Shown here in pieces: positions 58,006-64,000 of a DNA stretch of 64,000 nt. The number at the start of each line of letters is the position of its first letter. Positions within the stretch are counted from its first letter, which is position 1. The translations under genes were made by a program, and so were the position numbers. The DNA lies in the NCBI RefSeq assembly GCF_034008635.1, contig NZ_CP125378.1:1850001-1914000 (forward strand), in the 5' to 3' direction. Under the pieces are notes generated by a model. The model was not told the origin of the DNA and made no database searches. It saw only the letters and a program-made list of their open reading frames with translations. The stretch is from Pseudomonas sp. P8_229. GTDB taxonomy: Bacteria; Pseudomonadota; Gammaproteobacteria; Pseudomonadales; Pseudomonadaceae.

Positions 58006-59460
58006 ATGAACTCCAATAACATCAGCGAACTGCTCCTGTTGCAGGCCCACGAGCTCGCCGAACGCATCCGCCTGCGCCAGGTCTCCTGCCGGGAAGTGAT
58101 GCAGACTTACCTTGCCCACATCGACCGTTTCAACCCGTTGGTGAATGCGCTGATCAGCCTGCAATCACCTGAAAATCTGCTGGCTCAGGCCGATGAACGC
58201 GATGCCGAACTGGCGCGCGGCGAATACCGTGGCTGGATGCATGGCCTGCCCCACGCGATCAAGGATCTGTCGCTGACCCGTGGCATCCGCACCACGCTCG
58301 GCTCACCGTTGTTCCAGGACTTCATTCCCGAGCGCGATGGGATCATGGTCGAGCGGATCAAGGCCGCCGGCGCGATCATCATCGGCAAGACCAACACCCC
58401 GGAATTCGGCCTCGGCTCACAGAGCTATAACCCATTGTTCGGCGCGACTGGCTGCGCCTACGACCCGAGCAAAACCGCGGGCGGCAGCAGTGGCGGCGCG
58501 GCGGCGGCACTGGCGATGCATCTGGTACCGGTGGCCGATGGCAGCGACATGATGGGTTCACTGCGTAACCCGGCGGCGTTCAACAACATCTTCGGTTTCC
58601 GCCCGTCCCAGGGCCGCGTGCCGTTTGATGACAGTGCTGATCTGTTCTTTGATCAGCTCGGTTACGAAGGACCGATGGCGCGCAGCGTGAGGGATGCGGC
58701 GTTGCTATTGTCGGTACAGGCCGGGGGCGATGCGCGGGCGCCGTTGTCGATCAGTGAGTCCGGCGATGCATTTGCCGCGCCACTGGAGCGTGATTTCAAA
58801 GGCACGCGGTTGGGATGGCTGGGGGACCTCAACGGTTACCTGCCGATGGAGAACGGAGTGCTGTCGTTGTGTGAGAAGACCTTTGCCGACTTTGAAAGTC
58901 TGGGTTGCCAGGTTGAGTCGGTTGAGCCGGGGTTCGCGCCTGAGCGGTTGTGGGGCAGCTGGCGCACCTTGCGTCATTGGATGGTCGCGGGGTCACTGGG
59001 CCCGGCGTATGCCGATCCGCAGAAGCGCGCGTTGTTGAAACCGGAAGCGATCTGGGAAGTGGAGAACGGCCTGAAGCTGTCGGCCAGCGAAGTGTTTGCC
59101 GCCTCGGTGGTGCGCAGCGACTGGTATCGGGCGATCTCGAAGTTGTTCGAACGCTATGACTATCTGTTGTTGCCCAGCGCTCAGGTGTTCCCGTTCGACA
59201 AGACGCAGCCGTGGCCGACCGCTATCGAAGGCGTGAGTATGGACACTTATCATCGTTGGATGGAGGTGGTGATTCCCGGCACGTTGTCCGGGTGTCCGGT
59301 GGCGAACGTCCAGGCCGGCTTCAATACACAGGGGTTGCCGATGGGGCTACAGGTCATCGGCCGGCACCAGGCAGACTTCGCGGTTCTGCAACTGGCGCAC
59401 GCGTATGAACAGGCCAGCCGCTGGTTCCAACGCTGTCCTTCGCCGCTGCTCGGCCCATGA
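58006..59460 (+). CDS. Amidase (amidase-signature family)
   Basis: 484 residues. The Ser-cisSer-Lys triad is visible: lysine in GLPHAIKDLSLTRG near residue 85, the glycine/serine loop AGGSSGGAAAALAMHL near 160, and the nucleophile serine in ADGSDMMGSLRNPAAF near 183. It hydrolyses an amide bond. Placed after a polyamine-type ABC importer and regulator, it probably cleaves the imported amide; an aminoacyl-tRNA amidotransferase role is unlikely without gatB/gatC. GC content is slightly lower in its second half. GAAAGG precedes the ATG. Confidence 0.9.
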   Translation: MNSNNISELLLLQAHELAERIRLRQVSCREVMQTYLAHIDRFNPLVNALISLQSPENLLAQADERDAELARGEYRGWMHGLPHAIKDLSLTRGIRTTLGSPLFQDFIPERDGIMVERIKAAGAIIIGKTNTPEFGLGSQSYNPLFGATGCAYDPSKTAGGSSGGAAAALAMHLVPVADGSDMMGSLRNPAAFNNIFGFRPSQGRVPFDDSADLFFDQLGYEGPMARSVRDAALLLSVQAGGDARAPLSISESGDAFAAPLERDFKGTRLGWLGDLNGYLPMENGVLSLCEKTFADFESLGCQVESVEPGFAPERLWGSWRTLRHWMVAGSLGPAYADPQKRALLKPEAIWEVENGLKLSASEVFAASVVRSDWYRAISKLFERYDYLLLPSAQVFPFDKTQPWPTAIEGVSMDTYHRWMEVVIPGTLSGCPVANVQAGFNTQGLPMGLQVIGRHQADFAVLQLAHAYEQASRWFQRCPSPLLGP

Positions 59461-59546
59461 TTTTGATAAACGGTTGAAAGCGTAGAAAAAATTTTTAAAT
59501 TTACGCTTGACGCTTTTCCATTTCAGGGGAATAATGCGCGCCACTT

Positions 59547-59623
59547 GGCTACATAGCTCAGTTGGTTAGAGCATAGCATTCATAATGCTGGGGTCCGGGG
59601 TTCAAGTCCCTGTGTAGCCACCA
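59547..59623 (+). tRNA. tRNA-Met (anticodon CAT, elongator-like)
   Basis: 77 bases. The acceptor pair is GGCTACA/TGTAGCC, the D-arm is GCTCAGTTGGTTAGAGC, the anticodon loop TTCATAA carries CAT, the T-arm is GGTTCAAGTCC, and CCA is encoded. The first acceptor pair is G-C, unlike initiator tRNA. A lysidine-modified Ile2 tRNA also has CAT and cannot be fully excluded by eye. Confidence 0.93.
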
Positions 59624-59628
59624 AGTAC

Positions 59629-59663
59629 TAAAAACGGCTTACCGAAAGGTAGGCCGTTTTTTT
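59629..59663 (+). terminator. Terminator after tRNA-Met
   Basis: AAAACGGCTTACC pairs with GGTAGGCCGTTTT around GAAA, ending in a T run. Confidence 0.9.
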
Positions 59664-59670
59664 ATGCCTG

Positions 59671-59782
59671 TTGTAGCGAGGGGATTTATCCCCGATGGAG
59701 CACGAGGCTGCCCCTGTTTTTTTTACCAGATGAACATTGGGGCAGCTTCGCAGCCCATCGGGGATAAATCCCCTCGCTACAA
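59671..59782. repeat. Paired repeat element (type GGGGATTTATCCCCG)
   Basis: TTGTAGCGAGGGGATTTATC is inverted as GGGATAAATCCCCTCGCTAC. Its right end abuts the stop codon of the DUF2817 gene. Confidence 0.9.
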
Positions 59783-60883
59783 TCAGCCTGCCAGCGCCGC
59801 CAGCCCTTTCACCCAGATCTGCCGCGTGCGCAAACCGACCATCGCCCGCCAATCCGGATCAGCCGGATAGAACTGCTCCAGCAGATTCAACTTGATCGCC
59901 CTCGCCGTCGCGTCCAGCGGATCGCCATGCAAATGCAGCCAATGGTCATCGCGCAAATGCCGATGTACATCCGGCCCCGGATAAGTCCCGCACTCGATCA
60001 CGAACGGCATCAACTGCACGTCCGGCAATGCATTGAGCAACGCCTGCGAGGTGTAGCCCGTAGCAGTCGCTGCCACTCCGGTTTCGCTCAAGGTCTCGGC
60101 GCCCGTGTGCAGCGTGTAAAGCCATGGACCGTAGATCGCCTGGGCTTGCGCGAGTGCCGGATAAGGCGCTTGGGTAATCGTCAGCAACATCGGATGGCCG
60201 TACTCGCCCGCACCGGTGTGCAGGTCGAAGCACACCACCGTTTCAGCGCCTGCCAGATGCTCATCGATGATTTGATGCAAGGTGCGATTCGACCAACTCG
60301 GTGCGCGGCCGCCATAGAACAGGCCATCGGGATGGCTGTGCTGACCGCCCTCAACAATCGACATCACGGCCGGCCAGCCGTGTTCGGCAATCTGCGCATC
60401 GAGAAAGGCATCGGCCCGCGCACGCTCCGGGCCATTCAAATCGGTGCAGGCGTAAATCTCGTGCAAGGCCGCATAAGCGCGGTTGTCCGGCAACAGCACG
60501 GTGAAATCCAGATGATTGCGGTTGAGGTCGATGTTGTCTTCGTTGACCCGCCGTAACCAGGCGGTGCCCCACGGATTGATCAGGTGGATCATCACCACCG
60601 CGACATCCTTGGGCAGCGAGCCGGTTTCGACGGTTTTCAGCCAATCGATCTGACAGTCCGAGCCGTAATAGCCCTCGACTCCGTGCGTACCGCTGAGCGC
60701 TACCAGACGACGTTTGGCCTGTGGATCGCCGAGCACAGCGACGTCGGTGCTCAGCGGTTCGCCGAATGGCCCGCAACGTGGATGCGCGTACGAGGTGAGC
60801 GTGGCGCCGGCGGCATTGGCGGCGGCGATGAACTGTTGGCGTTGGTCGCGGTAGCTGGATTCGGTGGGGAAATCGCTGTGCAT
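59783..60883 (-). CDS. DUF2817 protein (M14-like metallopeptidase fold)
   Basis: 366 residues from ATG 60883 with AAGAGG upstream; a longer frame to 61066 runs into a repeat and is rejected. VALSGTHGVEGYYGSDCQID contains an H-x-x-E zinc motif near residue 70, and VNEDNIDLNRNHLDF is typical of M14 carboxypeptidase-like proteins. FDLHTGAGEYG near residue 230 probably gives the third ligand. No signal peptide, so it is likely cytoplasmic. Substrate unknown. Confidence 0.87.
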   Translation of the reverse strand: MHSDFPTESSYRDQRQQFIAAANAAGATLTSYAHPRCGPFGEPLSTDVAVLGDPQAKRRLVALSGTHGVEGYYGSDCQIDWLKTVETGSLPKDVAVVMIHLINPWGTAWLRRVNEDNIDLNRNHLDFTVLLPDNRAYAALHEIYACTDLNGPERARADAFLDAQIAEHGWPAVMSIVEGGQHSHPDGLFYGGRAPSWSNRTLHQIIDEHLAGAETVVCFDLHTGAGEYGHPMLLTITQAPYPALAQAQAIYGPWLYTLHTGAETLSETGVAATATGYTSQALLNALPDVQLMPFVIECGTYPGPDVHRHLRDDHWLHLHGDPLDATARAIKLNLLEQFYPADPDWRAMVGLRTRQIWVKGLAALAG

Positions 60884-60907
60884 ATCGGCCTCTTGTTGAT
60901 CTTGTAA

Positions 60908-61000
60908 TTGTGGGAGCGAGCTTGCTCGCGAAAGCGGTTGTACATTCAACACTTCGATTGACTGGAATAACGTATTCGCGAGCAAGCTCGCTCCCACAGG
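60908..61000. repeat. Paired REP element (type GTGGGAGCGAGCTTGCTCGCG)
   Basis: TGTGGGAGCGAGCTTGCTCG is inverted as CGAGCAAGCTCGCTCCCACA. It is between the divergent DUF2817 and gamma-glutamyltransferase genes. Confidence 0.9.
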
Positions 61001-61145
61001 TGCTCGTTGCAGCTCAGTAGATTTGCGGTTGACCCTAGCGAATATCCGGCCAGAAAAGAAAGACAAAAATGCCCATCGGTTTGCGTCGCGACCGAGCGGT
61101 CGATAAAGTCCCTCAGACTTTTATCCCACGGACGGAGAGCACCAC

Positions 61146-62978
61146 GTGTTTCCAGCCCTGCCCCTGAGCCGCTTTCGCCTGCCAGCCCTGACCCTGCTCG
61201 TCAGCGCCCTGACCCTCACCGCGTGCAACGCCCCGCCCTCCTCGACCTTGCCACTGGCCCCGGAAGCCGCCTCCGGCTACCGCACCGATCTGCAGACCCG
61301 CCACGCCAGCAAACACATGGCCGCTGCCGCCAACCCGCTGGCCGCCGAGGCCGGTCGCCAGATGCTGCGCAAGGGTGGCTCGGCCATCGACGCGGCGATT
61401 GCGATGCAAGCGGTGCTGACGCTGGTCGAGCCGCAATCTTCCGGAATCGGTGGCGGCGCGATGATCGTACTGTGGGACGGCAAACAGGTGCGCACTTATG
61501 ACGGTCGCGAAACCGCACCGGCCGGCGCCACCGAGAAGTTGTTCCTGCAAGCCGACGGCAAACCGATGCCGTTCCCGCAGGCGCAGATCGGCGGGCGCTC
61601 GGTCGGCACACCGGGCGTGCTGCGTGCGCTGGAACTGGCGCACAAACAACACGGTCGCCTGCCATGGGCCACGCTGTTTGAACCTGCGATCAAACTCGCC
61701 GAGCAAGGCTTTGCAATTTCTCCGCGCCTGCATTCGTTGCTGGAATCAGATCCAGTCATCCGCAAGTCGCCTGATATGGCCAAGTACTTCCTCAACGCCG
61801 ATGGCAGCGTCAAAGCCATCGGCACGCGCCTGCAAAACCCGGCGCTGGCCGCCGTGCTCAAGCGCATCGCCCAAGAAGGCCCGGACGCGCTGTACAAAGG
61901 CCCGATCGCCGAAGAGATCGTCGCCAAGGTGCAAGACCACGCCAACCCCGGCAGCCTGTCGCTGAAGGATCTGCAAGGCTACCAGGCCAAAGAGCGCGCG
62001 CCGCTGTGCACCGACTACAAACGCTGGCAGGTCTGCGGCATGCCGCCACCGTCGTCGGGCGGGATCGCCGTGGCGCAGATTCTCGGCACGTTGCAGGCGC
62101 TGGAAACCCGCGATCCACGTCTTTCCCTGACACCGCTCAAACCAGTGAAAACCGACAAACCGGCCGGCATTGAACCGGATCCGCAAGCCGTGCATTTGAT
62201 CGCCGAAGCGGAACGCCTGGCCTACGCCGACCGCGCGCAATACGTTGCCGATACCGACTTCGTGCCAGTGCCGGTCAAAGGCCTGGTCGACCCGGGCTAC
62301 CTCGCCAGTCGCGCCAGCCTGATCGGCGAACGCAGCATGGGCAGCGCCAAACCGGGCACACCGCCGGGCGTGCAGGTGGCTTACGCACCGGACCGCTCGC
62401 CGCTGCGCATCTCCACCTCGCAAGTCGTCGCAGTGGATGACCTCGGCGGCGCCGTATCGATGACCACCACCATCGAAGCAGCGTTCGGCTCGCACCTGAT
62501 GGTTCAGGGCTTCCTGCTGAACAACCAGATGACCGACTTCTCGTTCATCCCCGAAGAAAACGGACAGAAAGTCGCCAACCGCGTCGAACCCGGTAAACGC
62601 CCACGCTCGTCGATGGCGCCAACGCTGATCTTCGACCGCCACAGTGGCGAATTCCTCGCCACAGTCGGCTCGCCGGGCGGCTCGCAGATCATCGAGTACG
62701 TGGCGAAAACCACCGTCGGCCTGCTCGACTGGAACCTCGACCCGCAAAGCGCCATCAGCCTGCCCAACTTCGGCAGCCGCAACGGCCCGACCGAACTGGA
62801 ACAAGGCCAGTTCAGCCCGGTGCTGATTCAGGCACTGAAAGACAAAGGGCATGCAGTGAATGAAATCGACATGACCAGCGGCACCCAGGCCATCGTGCGG
62901 GTCAAGGATGCGCAGGGGAAAGCGTCGCTGGAGGGTGGCGCGGATCCACGGCGTGAAGGCGAAGCGTTGGGGGATTGA
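61146..62978 (+). CDS. ggt: Gamma-glutamyltransferase, lipoprotein type
   Basis: 610 residues from a GTG at 61146 with GGAGAG upstream. The N-terminus ends in a lipobox (LTLTAC, Cys27), so it is probably membrane-anchored in the periplasm, unlike soluble E. coli Ggt. SSGIGGGAMIVLWDGKQVRT and PPPSSGGIAVAQIL are family marks. The autocleavage threonine is Thr424 in STSQVVAVDD, where E. coli has TTHYSVVD (second Thr is Ser and the His is Gln here). VGSPGGSQIIEYV gives the oxyanion loop. It transfers or hydrolyses the gamma-glutamyl group of glutathione and related peptides. Confidence 0.92.
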   Translation: MFPALPLSRFRLPALTLLVSALTLTACNAPPSSTLPLAPEAASGYRTDLQTRHASKHMAAAANPLAAEAGRQMLRKGGSAIDAAIAMQAVLTLVEPQSSGIGGGAMIVLWDGKQVRTYDGRETAPAGATEKLFLQADGKPMPFPQAQIGGRSVGTPGVLRALELAHKQHGRLPWATLFEPAIKLAEQGFAISPRLHSLLESDPVIRKSPDMAKYFLNADGSVKAIGTRLQNPALAAVLKRIAQEGPDALYKGPIAEEIVAKVQDHANPGSLSLKDLQGYQAKERAPLCTDYKRWQVCGMPPPSSGGIAVAQILGTLQALETRDPRLSLTPLKPVKTDKPAGIEPDPQAVHLIAEAERLAYADRAQYVADTDFVPVPVKGLVDPGYLASRASLIGERSMGSAKPGTPPGVQVAYAPDRSPLRISTSQVVAVDDLGGAVSMTTTIEAAFGSHLMVQGFLLNNQMTDFSFIPEENGQKVANRVEPGKRPRSSMAPTLIFDRHSGEFLATVGSPGGSQIIEYVAKTTVGLLDWNLDPQSAISLPNFGSRNGPTELEQGQFSPVLIQALKDKGHAVNEIDMTSGTQAIVRVKDAQGKASLEGGADPRREGEALGD

Positions 62979-62995
62979 GGCTAGGACGCAAAGAG

Positions 62996-63026
62996 AAAAG
63001 GCTTACCGTGAGGTAGGCCTTTTTTG
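62996..63026 (+). terminator. Terminator after ggt
   Basis: AAAAGGCTTACC and GGTAGGCCTTTTTT with a short loop, the same style as the one after tRNA-Met. The rest of the gap to 63227 holds the higBA promoter region. Confidence 0.85.
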
Positions 63027-63199
63027 TGGCTAACAGATTGTGTTCACTCGCATCCCGTCGCCTTTTCCTACACCGAAAATTTGCTGCCACGGATAGAGTA
63101 AGTGGCCGTTCAGCAAACAACACTTTCGGGATCTGCTGGCATTTATGAACACGCAAATATTAGAACCGTACGTCCACCGACAGCCAACAGCCTTGCATC

Positions 63200-63216
63200 A
63201 GTCCCATAGCGGGACT
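63200..63216. promoter_or_regulatory. Inverted repeat upstream of higBA
   Basis: AGTCCC-ATAGC-GGGACT, six-base perfect arms, eleven bases before the toxin start. A likely binding site for the HigA antitoxin, which usually autorepresses its operon. Confidence 0.5.
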
Positions 63217-63227
63217 AGGATCGCGTC

Positions 63228-63530
63228 ATGAGAATTATCGCTGTCAGTCAGCTCAAAAATTTTTGGGAACGGTATCCGGACTCAGAGCAACCACTGTTGG
63301 CGTGGATAGATGAAGCGAGGAAAGCAAGCTGGTCAACGCCCTCGGACATCAAGGCACATTTTGCTTCTGCGAGCATTCTGAAAAGCCGCAGAGTGGTGTT
63401 CAACATCAAGGGCAATGACTTTCGCCTGATCGTAGCCGTGGCCTACCGCTTCGGCGCCATATACATAAAATTCGTCGGCACCCACAAGCAGTACGATGCA
63501 ATCGACGCTGATACCGTCGAAATGGAGTAA
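63228..63530 (+). CDS. higB: HigB-family toxin
   Basis: 100 residues (MRIIAVSQLKNFWERYPDSE and onward). The RelE-like fold shows in SRRVVFNIKGNDFRLIVAVA followed by YRFGAIYIKFVGTHKQYDAI, typical of the HigB_toxin group, ribosome-dependent mRNA endonucleases. It is encoded ahead of its antitoxin, the reverse of most type II systems and normal for Hig. GC is lower than in neighbouring genes, which suggests acquisition. Confidence 0.88.
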   Translation: MRIIAVSQLKNFWERYPDSEQPLLAWIDEARKASWSTPSDIKAHFASASILKSRRVVFNIKGNDFRLIVAVAYRFGAIYIKFVGTHKQYDAIDADTVEME

Positions 63531-63533
63531 CCC

Positions 63534-63905
63534 ATGAACATACGTCCGATTCATAACGAAGAAGACTACCGTGCGGCGCTCAAAAACGTGTCTGCACTTT
63601 TCGACAACGAGCCAGAACCGGGTACCCCTGAAGGTGATTACTTCGACATCATGATCACTCTCATTGAGGCCTATGAAGCCAAACAGTTTCCACTGGATTT
63701 GCCCAATCCAATCGATGCCATCAAATTCCGAATGGAACAGTCAGGCCTGTCAGCCGCGGATCTCGCTCCGGCTATCGGTCGAACAAACAGGGTCTATGAA
63801 GTGTTGAATGGCAAGCGGGCACTCACTTTGCCAATGATATGGAAACTTCATGAGCTGTTTGGAATTCCTGCCGAAAGCCTGATCAAACCAATGAAGCAAA
63901 TCTGA
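63534..63905 (+). CDS. higA: HigA-family antitoxin
   Basis: 123 residues, three bases after higB. The N-terminal ~60 residues (IHNEEDYRAALKNVSALFDN) would wrap the toxin, and the C-terminal Xre helix-turn-helix (MEQSGLSAADLAPAIGRTNR, VYEVLNGKRALTLPMI) binds DNA. It neutralises HigB and represses the operon, probably at the inverted repeat at 63200. Confidence 0.9.
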   Translation: MNIRPIHNEEDYRAALKNVSALFDNEPEPGTPEGDYFDIMITLIEAYEAKQFPLDLPNPIDAIKFRMEQSGLSAADLAPAIGRTNRVYEVLNGKRALTLPMIWKLHELFGIPAESLIKPMKQI

Positions 63906-63939
63906 TACAAATTGCAGCAACCCAGCCTTTGACTGCAGC

Positions 63940-64000
63940 TTAGCGATTAGCCACCAGATGCACCCCAAACAACAGATAGCAACCGCCCGCGAAGCGATCC
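63940..64000 (-). CDS. Carboxy-terminal fragment of a possible LysE-type exporter
   Basis: The last 20 codons before a TAA (63940-63942) on the minus strand read DRFAGGCYLLFGVHLVANR. The pattern of a D-R-x-A-G-G turn and a final hydrophobic helix is typical of LysE exporters. Too short to be sure; the rest lies outside the window. Confidence 0.35.
   Translation of the reverse strand, partial: DRFAGGCYLLFGVHLVANR

Noticed and set aside
56073..58067. 664-residue minus-strand frame
   Set aside because: Antisense to the PotC-like and PotD-like genes, both of which have clear family motifs.
59664..59870. 68-residue plus-strand frame after tRNA-Met
   Set aside because: Made almost entirely of the GGGGATTTATCCCCG repeat and antisense to the DUF2817 end.

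Overview
The window is a contiguous piece of a Pseudomonas chromosome, most likely from the P. fluorescens group. The evidence is the high-GC coding bias, the dense families of short palindromic repeats typical of that group (for example GTGGGAGCGGGCTTGCTCGCG and GGCGAGGGGATTTATCCCCG), and gene order familiar from Pseudomonas: mqo - PA4642-like - hpt - upp - uraA - hemH - phr - pagL - murI - moeB - prmC - prfA - hemA - TPR lipoprotein - lolB - ispE - tRNA-Gln - prs - rplY - pth - ychF. No prophage, insertion sequence or CRISPR array was seen. Family names come from recognising the translated sequences by eye; no database search was run.

Layout. 1-9.8 kb: a DUF1302 protein (cut by the window edge), a medium/long-chain acyl-CoA ligase, an MFS transporter divergent from an AraC regulator, a LysE exporter, a D-2-hydroxyacid dehydrogenase, rsmC, and a manganese (yybP-ykoY) riboswitch in front of a TMEM165/GDT1 transporter. 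10-18 kb: an M48 lipoprotein peptidase, a dCache chemoreceptor, an SRAP-family protein with altered active-site residues, two small conserved proteins, a PlsC-like acyltransferase and yajG. 18-25 kb: mqo with a 710-base leader, then purine/pyrimidine salvage (hpt, upp, uraA) and hemH.

25-37 kb is the most interesting part. A bacterial renalase with a Trp-rich partner, and a long tightly overlapping operon (DUF523/DUF1722 - MerR/LitR-like regulator - photolyase - NTF2-like - SDR - FAD oxidoreductase - DUF1365 - Cfa-like methyltransferase - DUF2878), are both preceded by T(G/A)TACA-N12-TGTACA operators placed on or next to their promoters. The gene set resembles the singlet-oxygen (ChrR/RpoE) response and furan-fatty-acid modules of other proteobacteria. 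Here it appears to be run by a cobalamin-independent class II LitR-type repressor. hemH and a TIGR01777 gene lie divergent from the renalase, so porphyrin handling may be linked to photoprotection.

37-49 kb: housekeeping operons (murI-moeB-prmC-prfA-hemA on the minus strand; TPR-lolB-ispE-tRNA-prs-rplY-pth-ychF on the plus strand), with a nested hairpin structure between rplY and pth. 49-64 kb: an Fsr-type efflux pump, a second chemoreceptor, a LysR regulator divergent from a polyamine-type ABC importer and amidase, tRNA-Met, a DUF2817 peptidase-like protein, a gamma-glutamyltransferase lipoprotein and a HigBA toxin-antitoxin pair.
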